A DNA stretch of 64,000 bases. Source: Hymenobacter chitinivorans DSM 11115. GTDB lineage: Bacteria > Bacteroidota > Bacteroidia > Cytophagales > Hymenobacteraceae. Location: positions 372,001 through 436,000 of the forward strand of contig NZ_PGFA01000003.1 in the NCBI RefSeq assembly GCF_002797555.1. The letters are read 5' to 3'. Shown here piece after piece: positions 1 through 6,676 of this stretch (its first letter is position 1; the number at the start of each line of letters is the position of its first letter). The notes beneath the pieces were generated by a model that saw only the letters and a list, made by a program, of their open reading frames with translations, was not told the DNA's origin and did no database searches. The position numbers were made by a program, and so were the translations under genes.

Positions 1-836
1 GAGGTGCTTTCGGCCTCGGGCCGGATCCGCTCGATTTCCTGCTCCACCCACTTGCCGAAGTCCCGGGCCCCGCGGGCGTCGTCGAACACGAACACCGGGG
101 CCCGCTGCATGGCGTCGCCGATGACGGTGCACTTGACGCCCCCGCAGAGGTTGAGCACCTGAATGCCGCGGTTGTAGCTGGCTACCAACGTGCCTTCGGT
201 GGTGGCCATCGGAATCAGGAACTCGCCCTGGGCGTGCTCCCCGTTGACGGTCAGCGGCCCGGCCAGGCCCACCGGAATCTGGGCCACGCCGGTGAAATGC
301 TCGCAGTTGCCCTGCAGGTCATGGGCATCGAAGGAATAGTGCTTCAGGTGCTTGAACTCCTGGCCCGAAAACTCCTCGGCGAAGCGCTGCCGGGCCTGAA
401 TGGCGGCCTCGGAGTAGTCGTCCTGGTCCTGGCGCGGAATGCGGGTGCGGCCCGTGGGCAGGTTCACAATGGCATCTTCCACCTCCACGTTCAGGTCGCC
501 AAACGGGTCGGCCGAGAACTGCACGGCCACGGTGTGAATGCCTTCCTTGAGCTGCTCGGTGACCAGGTGAAAGGTAGCGGCCTGGCCCACGGGCAGCTCG
601 TAGCCCGCACTGTCGGCGTTGAAGACGGTGGCCGGCCGCACGTCGCCGTTGCCGAAATCCAGGGCAATCTGCTCCACGCCTAGGCGCTGCCCATCAATCA
701 GCACCGAGTCGATGCGGGTGATGCGCACCGTGTCGAGGCGGTTCTTGATGCTGAAGGCCACGCCCTCGGGCGTGTTGTGCAGGCTGCCGCGGGTGTAGAG
801 CAGCTTCAGGAGCATGGGGCTGGGCGTAAAGATCAT
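1..836 (-). CDS. Hydroxymethylglutaryl-CoA reductase, 5' part (runs off window)
   Basis: Makes mevalonate from HMG-CoA with NAD(P)H, the committed step of the mevalonate route to isoprenoids; cytosolic. Reading the minus strand from the ATG at 836 gives 278 codons before the window edge. From about residue 170 the sequence matches the family: CEHFTG followed by IPVGLAGPLTV (the catalytic Glu region) and then MATTEGTLVASYNRG. The first ~120 residues (LYTRGSLHNTPEGVAFSIKNRL, then VLIDGQRL) precede the usual catalytic core and look like a separate beta-rich domain. Seen: motifs and N-terminal extension. Known: HMGR core motifs. Inferred: a functional enzyme, since the C-terminal His and Asp lie outside the window. 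The start is the first ATG in a frame that stays open. Confidence 0.9.
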   Translation of the reverse strand, partial: MIFTPSPMLLKLLYTRGSLHNTPEGVAFSIKNRLDTVRITRIDSVLIDGQRLGVEQIALDFGNGDVRPATVFNADSAGYELPVGQAATFHLVTEQLKEGIHTVAVQFSADPFGDLNVEVEDAIVNLPTGRTRIPRQDQDDYSEAAIQARQRFAEEFSGQEFKHLKHYSFDAHDLQGNCEHFTGVAQIPVGLAGPLTVNGEHAQGEFLIPMATTEGTLVASYNRGIQVLNLCGGVKCTVIGDAMQRAPVFVFDDARGARDFGKWVEQEIERIRPEAEST

Positions 837-928
837 AGGGCGCTGGCGGATGGGGTTCGGTGGGGAATATGGCGGGAGTAAAGTGCGAATTTTTCCCCGA
901 ACCGGCGGCCTGCCCTGCTAAATAGCGG

Positions 929-1714
929 CTACCGGCCCGCGGCCCGGCGCCGGCCCTTGGGCGTATGGGCCGCGTCGGCGGGCTCCCGGCTGAAGGTAAT
1001 GGGCAGGGTGTAGCGCATATCCACGGCCTTCTCATTCTGACGGGCCGGCTCCCAGGCCGGCATCTGCCGCACCACGCGCAGGGCTTCGGCATCAAGCAGC
1101 GGGCCAATACCTTTCAAGACCTTGGCATCAGCAATAGCCCCGGTTTTGGTGACCAGGAAGCTCACGAACACCTTGCCCGAAGCCGTGGTGCTGTCGGGGT
1201 AATGCAGGTTTTGCCGCATGTAAGCTTGCAGACCCTTCATGCCGCCCTTGAATGTGGGCATCACCTCCACATATTCGCCCAAGAGCATCCGCTCGGGGGC
1301 CTCGGCCGTTGTCGGAGCCAGAGGGCTCAGCTCCTCGGGCGTCTTGAGCTGCAGCTGGGTGGTGGGCTCAAACCGGGTGTTCAGCTCGGCTTTGCGCACC
1401 TGGGCCCAGGCCTCGCCGCTGGTCAGCCCTAGGCCGCACACCAGCACCAGCGCCACCAGAAACCGCCGCAGCTTGGGGCGCAGCTGTACCAGAGGCTGCA
1501 CCGGGGCCAGCTGCTCCCGGCGAAACCGGCCGCACAGGCGGCCGTCGGGCGAGGCGGCGCGGGCGGCATCCAGGTCGGCCTGGGTGGCGTGGGTGAAGTC
1601 GACCACCGTGCGCTGGCAGCTCTGGCAGTGGCGGCCCTGGGCGGTGGGCGTCATCTGCTGCCAGTCTTCATGGCAGGTGCTCAGGCGGACGTTGAGGATG
1701 GGCAGGCTGAGCAT
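929..1714 (-). CDS. TonB C-terminal domain protein with N-terminal Cys motif (copy 1)
   Basis: 261 residues. Residues ~1-70 hold a cytosolic module with HCQSCQ and a later LCGRF, i.e. CxxC plus one more Cys. A single membrane helix follows (about 84-105, LVALVLVCGLGL). The last ~110 residues are a TonB_C-like fold (VMPTFKGGMKGLQAYMRQNL, GKVFVSFLVTKTG, YTLPITF). TonB_C domains normally couple the proton gradient to outer-membrane receptors, but the usual Pro-rich spacer is short here, so the role may be structural or signalling. Lies 1 bp after the stop of the paralog at 1716-2486, so the two probably form one operon. The C-terminal tail is Arg-rich. Confidence 0.85.
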   Translation of the reverse strand: MLSLPILNVRLSTCHEDWQQMTPTAQGRHCQSCQRTVVDFTHATQADLDAARAASPDGRLCGRFRREQLAPVQPLVQLRPKLRRFLVALVLVCGLGLTSGEAWAQVRKAELNTRFEPTTQLQLKTPEELSPLAPTTAEAPERMLLGEYVEVMPTFKGGMKGLQAYMRQNLHYPDSTTASGKVFVSFLVTKTGAIADAKVLKGIGPLLDAEALRVVRQMPAWEPARQNEKAVDMRYTLPITFSREPADAAHTPKGRRRAAGR

Positions 1715-1715
1715 C

Positions 1716-2486
1716 TTACTTTATCTGGAAGGTAACCGGAATCGTATAGTACACGTCCACGGCCTGCCCATTTTGGCGACCAGGCACAAATTTGCCATCT
1801 AACAGTTGCACTAAACGCAACGCCTCGGCATTCAGAGTTGGGTCAGGACTTTTGAGCACCTCGGCATCCCGGATTGGGCCGGTCTTATCAATGATAAATT
1901 TGACGAATACCTTCCCCTCTGCCTCAACACTGGCGGCAGCGGGCCATTGCTGGTTACGCTTTATAAAATCGAGGAGGCCTGCCCACCCGCCGTCCTTGAA
2001 CTGGGGCATCTGCTCTACATAGGTGTATACTTTCGGACCTGTAGCAGCCACCGGCTCTGGCTCTGGAACGTCGATTATCAGGTCTCCGCTAAGCTCCGTG
2101 ACGGCTTCTACATCCGGGGGCGGTTTGCGGGTCACGGGCTTGCGGGCCGCCGGCTTGTGGGCGGTAGTGGCTTTGCGCACCTGGGCCCAGGCCTCGCCAC
2201 TGGTCAAACCCAGCCCGCAGACCAGCACCAGCGCCACCACGAACCGCCGCAGCCGGGCGCCGAGCCGGGGCGCGGGGGCCAGCTGCTCCCGGCGCAGCCG
2301 CCCGCAGACCCGCCCATCGGGGGAAGCGGCGCGGGCCACCAGCAGGTCGGCGTGGGTGGCGGCGGTCAGGTCCACCACTTCCCGGTCGCAGCTGCGGCAG
2401 TGGCGGCCCTGGGCGGTAGGCGTCATCTGCTGCCAGTCTTCGGAGCAGGCATTCAGGCGCACGTTGAGCAGAGGCAGAGCAAGCAT
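1716..2486 (-). CDS. TonB C-terminal domain protein with N-terminal Cys motif (copy 2)
   Basis: 256 residues starting MLALPLLNVRLNAC. It shares the whole plan of the downstream copy: W..MTPTAQGRHC with CRSC, LCGRF-like VCGRLRREQ, the same helix ending GLGLTSGEAWAQVRKA, then a Lys/Thr/Pro spacer (KPAARKPVTRKPPP) and a TonB_C domain with VEQMPQFKDGGWAGLLDFI and GKVFVKFIIDKTG. A longer upstream reading frame to 2708 exists, but the ATG at 2486 aligns with the paralog's start and is preferred. The near-identical helix and N-terminus indicate a recent tandem duplication. Its upstream region carries the 42-bp palindrome array at 2636-2887. Confidence 0.85.
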   Translation of the reverse strand: MLALPLLNVRLNACSEDWQQMTPTAQGRHCRSCDREVVDLTAATHADLLVARAASPDGRVCGRLRREQLAPAPRLGARLRRFVVALVLVCGLGLTSGEAWAQVRKATTAHKPAARKPVTRKPPPDVEAVTELSGDLIIDVPEPEPVAATGPKVYTYVEQMPQFKDGGWAGLLDFIKRNQQWPAAASVEAEGKVFVKFIIDKTGPIRDAEVLKSPDPTLNAEALRLVQLLDGKFVPGRQNGQAVDVYYTIPVTFQIK

Positions 2487-2635
2487 AGTCTCGGGGTGGG
2501 TGGGAAGGGGGACGGGAAAAGGCCCGCGCAGCTCTAACGCGGCTCCGGCCTCCGGCCGCATCTGAAAGATACATTTCTGCCTGATTTTTTGCGGCTTCCC
2601 GGCCAAAGGCAGTCTTCGAGTTCCTCCGAAACTCC

Positions 2636-2887
2636 CCGGCACCGGTGCCGGACGGTTCCCGGGTGCTCGGCATACATCCGGCACCGGTGGCGGATGACTC
2701 CGGAGCACTTATTAGTCGTCCGGCACCGGTGCCGGATAACTCCAGAGTACTCATTAGTCATCCGGCACCGGTGCCGAGTGCCTCCAGAGTACTCATTAGG
2801 CATCCGGCACCGGTGCCGATACCCTCCGGAGGACCCTGGATACACCCGGCACCGGTGCCGGGTGTATCCAAGGTCCTCCGGAGGCCT
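2636..2887. repeat. Six-unit array of the palindrome CCGGCACCGGTGCCGG, period exactly 42 bp
   Basis: The 16-bp palindrome begins at 2636, 2678, 2720, 2762, 2804 and 2846, so every step is 42 bp. Copy 2 has one change (GTGGCGG) and copies 4 and 5 end in A instead of G. Spacers are related but diverged, and in units 2-5 they carry a second, smaller palindrome of the CTCCGGAG type centred 16 bp after the main one. The last copy lies at the centre of a 62-bp nearly perfect palindrome (2823-2884, one mismatched pair). It sits between the WG-repeat gene and the upstream TonB-domain gene, both on the minus strand. It could be a phased operator array; no binding protein is known. Confidence 0.95.
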
Positions 2888-2944
2888 TGGCTACTGGTGG
2901 CAGGTCTATCTGGAGCGGTGCCGAGTGGGGTTGGCAGAAAGCGC

Positions 2945-3745
2945 CTAGTCGAAATACTCCCGGCCGCGGGTGTCGATGTAGCCCGTGCGGCCGTCGGGGG
3001 TGGTGACGCGGGCCACGTCGGCCACGAAGGGCTCGGCGGCGGCGTACTTGGGAGCCACCAGCAGGGTGCCGTCCTCGGCCAGGTAGCCCAGCTTGCCCTG
3101 CTGCTCCACCACGGGCAGCACGAAGTTGTTGGCCTCCACGGCCCGGATGGCGTCGTACTCCAGGGGCAGGATCAGCTTGCCCTTGTTGTTGAGCACGCCC
3201 CATTTGGCGCCCTGGCGCACGAAGAGCAGGCCGTTGTAGTTCTCCACAATCTCGTCGTAGATGCTCGGCACCACGGCCTGGCCCACCGTGAAGCGGAAGC
3301 CAACCTTGCCGTTTTGCCGCAGCAGGTCGCCCTGGGTCAGAAATTCGGTTTCGGGCTCGGGCTCGGGCGGCGTAGTCAGGCGCTTACCCGAGCCGTCGAT
3401 CTGGAAGGTCTCGCCGTTGAGTTCCACCGTGGCCCGGTTCCGCACAAAAGTGCTGGCCTTGGTAAACTGCACCGGCGTGACGGGGTTGCCGCCCCCGTCG
3501 ATGTAGCCGTACAGGGGGCCGATGCGCACCCAGGCCAGCTCCCGCACGAAGGGCCCGGCCTCGTCGTAGAGCAGGGGCAGCACCAGGCGGCGGTGCTGGT
3601 CGACGTAGCCCCACTTGGTGCCCTGGCGGAAGGGAATCAGCCGGGCCGAGGAGGTCTGGGCCGGGCTGGTGGCCGTCAGCAGCAGGGCCAGCAGGAGCAG
3701 AGCCACCGATTTGGGGAAGAAATAAACGCGGGAGAAGCCAGACAT
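2945..3745 (-). CDS. Secreted WG-repeat (KWG) protein
   Basis: 266 residues from the ATG at 3745, which gives a clean signal peptide (KSVALLLLALLLTATSPAQT). An ATG at 3793 would add 16 residues ahead of the signal and is less likely. The mature part consists of WG-type repeats: KWGYVDQHRRLVLPLLYDEA, YGYIDGGGNPV, KWGVLNNKGKLILPLEYDAI, LGYLAEDGTLLVAPKYAAA and a final TGYIDTRGREYFD. WG repeats form beta-rich scaffolds of unknown ligand; a periplasmic or surface location follows from the signal. On the minus strand a TATCTTAG box lies just upstream of the start (3751-3758) and resembles the Bacteroidota -7 element. Confidence 0.85.
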   Translation of the reverse strand: MSGFSRVYFFPKSVALLLLALLLTATSPAQTSSARLIPFRQGTKWGYVDQHRRLVLPLLYDEAGPFVRELAWVRIGPLYGYIDGGGNPVTPVQFTKASTFVRNRATVELNGETFQIDGSGKRLTTPPEPEPETEFLTQGDLLRQNGKVGFRFTVGQAVVPSIYDEIVENYNGLLFVRQGAKWGVLNNKGKLILPLEYDAIRAVEANNFVLPVVEQQGKLGYLAEDGTLLVAPKYAAAEPFVADVARVTTPDGRTGYIDTRGREYFD

Positions 3746-3956
3746 TACCGCTAAGATACGAGGCTGAGCCTGAATCAGAAAGGCGGACTTCACCGGGGCT
3801 TCACCGCCGCCGGGCCTACTTGGCCGGCCCAGGCCGGGCCGACTGGGCGGCCAACATCGCCGCTCCGGGCTTGTTTTGAGGCTCTACCATGGGAGCAGCA
3901 GCCGGGGTTCGTACCTTTAGGGCGCTACTCAACCCATATTCTTTTGCACTACCGCT

Positions 3957-4772
3957 ATGTCCCTACTTCCAACCTACCCGCGCTTCACGCTGGGCCCGGG
4001 GCTCACGGCTGAGCAGCGGGCGTTTTTCCGGCAGCACGGCTTTCTGCACTTCCGGGCCTTTCTCCCGCCCGAGCAGGTGCAGCAGGTGCTGGCCGCTACC
4101 GAGCAGGTGCAGGCCCGCTGGCTGGCCGAAGGCGTGGAAAAAGTAAACGGCGTGCCCATCAAGTACGGCCGTGACGTGGACGGCTCCCGCATCGTGCAGC
4201 GCTTCGCCTTTGCCTCCCAGCACAGCCCCGTGCTGCACGAGCTGCTCCAGGACCCGCGCTTCGAGGCCCTGTTCCCATTGCTGGAAGCCCCCAACGGGCG
4301 CGTGGGCGAAAACGAGAAGGACGGCCTGGTCATCAACCACTACGTGAACGTGCCCGGCTCGGAGTTCAGCCAGATGGGCTGGCACACCGACTCGCTGCGG
4401 GACGTGTTCTACGGCAAGCGCATCGGGCCCATGCTCAACGTGGGCCTGCACCTGGACGGCACGGCGGCCACCAACGGCGGGCTGCGCATCATTCCCGGTA
4501 CTCACCGCCAGGGTTTGCACCAGCTGCTGTTTCGCAAGAAGTACTACAAGGACGTGTCGTACGACCCCAACGAGCTGGCTGTCGAAACCCAGCCCGGCGA
4601 CCTGACCGTGCACGACGGCCGCATGTGGCACCGCGTGGCCCAGTCGCCGCTGGTGGGCGAGGCCTCCCGCCGCCGGGTGATGTACGTGCCCGTCATCAGC
4701 GGCAAGTATTCCCCCAAGCAGCCCGACAGCCCCACCCCGTTTTACCTGCGGTTTCTTCATCTGGTGAAATAG
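3957..4772 (+). CDS. Phytanoyl-CoA dioxygenase (PhyH) family protein
   Basis: 271 residues, usual length for the family. The Fe(II) triad is visible: H143 and D145 in GWHTDS and H225 in GRMWHRVAQ; an Arg in SRRRVMYV is placed to hold 2-oxoglutarate. The family hydroxylates small or lipid-like substrates using 2-oxoglutarate and O2; the substrate here cannot be told. Two alternative frames overlap but only this one carries the family motifs. Followed after a 96-bp gap, filled by an inverted repeat, by an SDR on the same strand. Confidence 0.88.
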   Translation: MSLLPTYPRFTLGPGLTAEQRAFFRQHGFLHFRAFLPPEQVQQVLAATEQVQARWLAEGVEKVNGVPIKYGRDVDGSRIVQRFAFASQHSPVLHELLQDPRFEALFPLLEAPNGRVGENEKDGLVINHYVNVPGSEFSQMGWHTDSLRDVFYGKRIGPMLNVGLHLDGTAATNGGLRIIPGTHRQGLHQLLFRKKYYKDVSYDPNELAVETQPGDLTVHDGRMWHRVAQSPLVGEASRRRVMYVPVISGKYSPKQPDSPTPFYLRFLHLVK

Positions 4773-4866
4773 TGAATGAGTGAGTGAGCGAATGAGTGAG
4801 TTGCGTTCAGTAGCTCCCGTCTGCTCTATTCCACTACTTCACTCATTCACCACTTCACTCATTCAC
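4772..4866. repeat. Inverted repeat built from the word GTGAATGAGT
   Basis: The gap between the dioxygenase stop and the SDR start is almost wholly this element. The left arm (4772-4800) is made of repeated GTGAATGAGTGA-like words. The right arm (4830-4866) is the reverse complement of such words (TTCACTCATTCAC twice). Arms of about 30 nt pair imperfectly around a ~28-nt loop. Possibly a terminator or an RNA-stabilising hairpin. It has the same design, with different words, as the elements at 56856-56968, 59114-59197 and 61509-61778. Confidence 0.8.
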
Positions 4867-4868
4867 AG

Positions 4869-5654
4869 ATGCCTTACGCACTTATTACCGGCGCTTCGCG
4901 CGGCATTGGCCGGGCCCTGGCCCACGAGCTGGCCCAGCGCGGCTACAGCCTGCTGCTCACGGCCCGCAGCCAGGATCAACTGGCCCAGGTGGCCACGGAG
5001 CTCGGCCAGCAGTACCAGGTGGAGGCCCGCGTCCTGGCCCTGGATTTGGCCGAGGCCGGGGCGGCTACCCGGCTGGCCGAGTGGGCCCGGGCCCAGACCC
5101 CGGAGCTGGCGGTGCTGGTTAATAATGCAGGCTACGGCCTTTGGGGGCGGTTTGAGGACTTGCCCCTGGCTGCCCAGCAAAACATGCTGCAGCTCAACAT
5201 GCTCCTGCCCGTGGAGCTGACCCACCAGCTGCTGCCTTTGCTCAGGCAGCAGCCCAAGGCCTACATTCTGAACATTGCCAGCACGGCGGCCTACCAGGCG
5301 GTACCCACGCTCACGCTCTACGCGGCCAGCAAGGCCTTTCTGCTCACCTTCTCCCGGGGCCTGCGCTACGAGCTGCGCGAGTCGCCCGTCTCGGTGACCT
5401 GCCTGAGCCCCGGCGCCACCACCACCGACTTCGCCGACCGGGCCGGCATGAGTGCGGGCCTGCAGGAAGTATCGGCCAAGCTCTCCATGACGCCCGCGCA
5501 AGTAGCCAAGTTCGGCGTCACGGCCCTGCTGGCCGGCGAGGCCGAGGTAATTCCCGGCGCCCTCAACAAGGTGTCGGCCAAGCTCACCAGCCTGGTGCCC
5601 AAGTCCCTGACCGAGAAAATTGCGGCCAACATCTACGAGAAGCACCTGAAGTAG
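4869..5654 (+). CDS. SDR family oxidoreductase
   Basis: 261 residues. Classical short-chain dehydrogenase: TGASRGIG at 7-14 binds NAD(P), NNAG at 85-88, catalytic S138 in IAST, and Y151/K155 in YAASK. The C-terminus after residue ~190 has the hydrophobic pattern of the DltE/YqjQ-like SDRs, often membrane-associated. Substrate not predictable. It starts 2 bp after the inverted repeat that separates it from the dioxygenase gene. Confidence 0.92.
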   Translation: MPYALITGASRGIGRALAHELAQRGYSLLLTARSQDQLAQVATELGQQYQVEARVLALDLAEAGAATRLAEWARAQTPELAVLVNNAGYGLWGRFEDLPLAAQQNMLQLNMLLPVELTHQLLPLLRQQPKAYILNIASTAAYQAVPTLTLYAASKAFLLTFSRGLRYELRESPVSVTCLSPGATTTDFADRAGMSAGLQEVSAKLSMTPAQVAKFGVTALLAGEAEVIPGALNKVSAKLTSLVPKSLTEKIAANIYEKHLK

Positions 5655-5688
5655 AAGCGGCGCAGGGCCGGCGCCGACGTTGTTTACC

Positions 5689-5876
5689 CTGTCATCCTGA
5701 GCAGAGCGAAGGATCGTCCTCACCTACCACACAAAGGCAAATGCCAATGTGCAACCGCCCTTTACCGCGCCGCTGGTAAGGGGCTGTTGTACGTTTAATA
5801 AGCCTTGTCACTCAGGGGAGGAAGGTCCTTCATTCCGCTGCACTCAGGAGGACAGTCGAAGCGGGAGGGATGACAG
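5689..5876. repeat. Dispersed intergenic repeat, copy A
   Basis: About 188 bp, homologous to copy B at 61579-61753. Shared blocks include GTCATCCTGAGC/GTCCTCCTGAGG at one end, CACAAAGGC, a hairpin CCTTTAC...GTAA(A)GG, ACGTTTAA, CCTTGTCACTCAGG and GAGGAAGGTCCTTC, ending in GATGACAG. The outer ends are inverted relative to each other (GTCATCC ... GGATGAC). No reading frame is conserved between copies, so it is non-coding. It separates the SDR gene from the convergent PAP2_C gene. Confidence 0.85.
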
Positions 5877-5896
5877 AGTGAACAACGACGTAAAAC

Positions 5897-6553
5897 CTAG
5901 TAGCGGGCCACGCGGCGGGCCAGCCAGGCACTCAGGCCGGCAAACGCGGGGGCGGCCAGCACATCATACGTGTAGTGCGCATGCTGCACCATCACCAGCA
6001 GGCCAATCAGGGCGCCGGCCAGCAGCAGGCCGCGGCGCAGGGCCGGGTGCTGCACGGTGAGGTACAGCAGGAGCACCGTGGCGGTGTGGGCCGAGAAGAA
6101 CAGGTCCTTGGTAATAGGCGTGGCCGAGGCGTAGAACAGGTTGTCCACCAGCGGGTCGTGGAGCAGCACCAGGCCCGTGGGCGGCTCCAGGGGCAGCAGC
6201 CAGAGCGTGAGTAGCCGGAAGCCGTGCAGCAGGCCGTAGCCCCACAGGGCCCGCAGCAGCAGCCGGGGCCGCGGCACCAGGTGCACCACGGCCACGGCAA
6301 TGCTCAGGTAAATAGCCCCGAAGGTGAGCCAGGATACGTCGTGGGCCGGCAGCCAGGCCAGCACCGGGTCGGGCAGCACCACCCCGGGCCGGGCCTGGAT
6401 AAAGGCGAAGAACCGCGGAATAGCGGCCCCCAGGGCCAGCAGCAGCGCCAGAATGCTCAGCAGCCGTACCCGGAAGGCCGGCTGCCGCCACAGCTGGGGC
6501 CAGGTGGGCTCGGCGGCGGCCGGCGCGGGGGGCAGGGCGAACGGTAGGGGCAT
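5897..6553 (-). CDS. PAP2_C / sphingomyelin-synthase-like membrane protein
   Basis: 218 residues with about six hydrophobic segments. The catalytic pattern of the sphingomyelin synthase / PAP2_C branch is present: H156 in KDLFFSAHTAT and H193, D197 in HAHYTYDV. These enzymes move phosphate head groups between lipids or hydrolyse lipid phosphates at the membrane. Since Bacteroidota make sphingolipids, a head-group transferase or ceramide-phosphate phosphatase is a fair guess, but the substrate is not shown. Starts at the ATG at 6553. Confidence 0.8.
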   Translation of the reverse strand: MPLPFALPPAPAAAEPTWPQLWRQPAFRVRLLSILALLLALGAAIPRFFAFIQARPGVVLPDPVLAWLPAHDVSWLTFGAIYLSIAVAVVHLVPRPRLLLRALWGYGLLHGFRLLTLWLLPLEPPTGLVLLHDPLVDNLFYASATPITKDLFFSAHTATVLLLYLTVQHPALRRGLLLAGALIGLLVMVQHAHYTYDVLAAPAFAGLSAWLARRVARY

Positions 6554-6676
6554 ACGGCGCGGGGTTGAAAGGCAAAAGTAGCAGCTGCCGCCCGGCCCCC
6601 GGTGAAAAATCAGCCTAGCCGCAAATCAGCCCCGCATTGTACCTTGCCAGTTCAACCCCCGCCTTGCCGGCTTCCG

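Noticed and set aside
2534-2845. 103-residue reading frame with 14-residue repeats across the palindrome array (and similar frames on the other strand)
   Set aside because: A 42-bp unit keeps several frames open on both strands by arithmetic; no start context or family resemblance.
2636-2887. CRISPR array
   Set aside because: Period is fixed at 42 bp, the repeat is a 16-bp palindrome, the spacers resemble one another, and no cas genes are present.
2645-3754. 369-residue plus-strand frame over the palindrome array and the WG-repeat gene
   Set aside because: The WG-repeat protein on the other strand has a signal peptide and repeats; this frame has neither.
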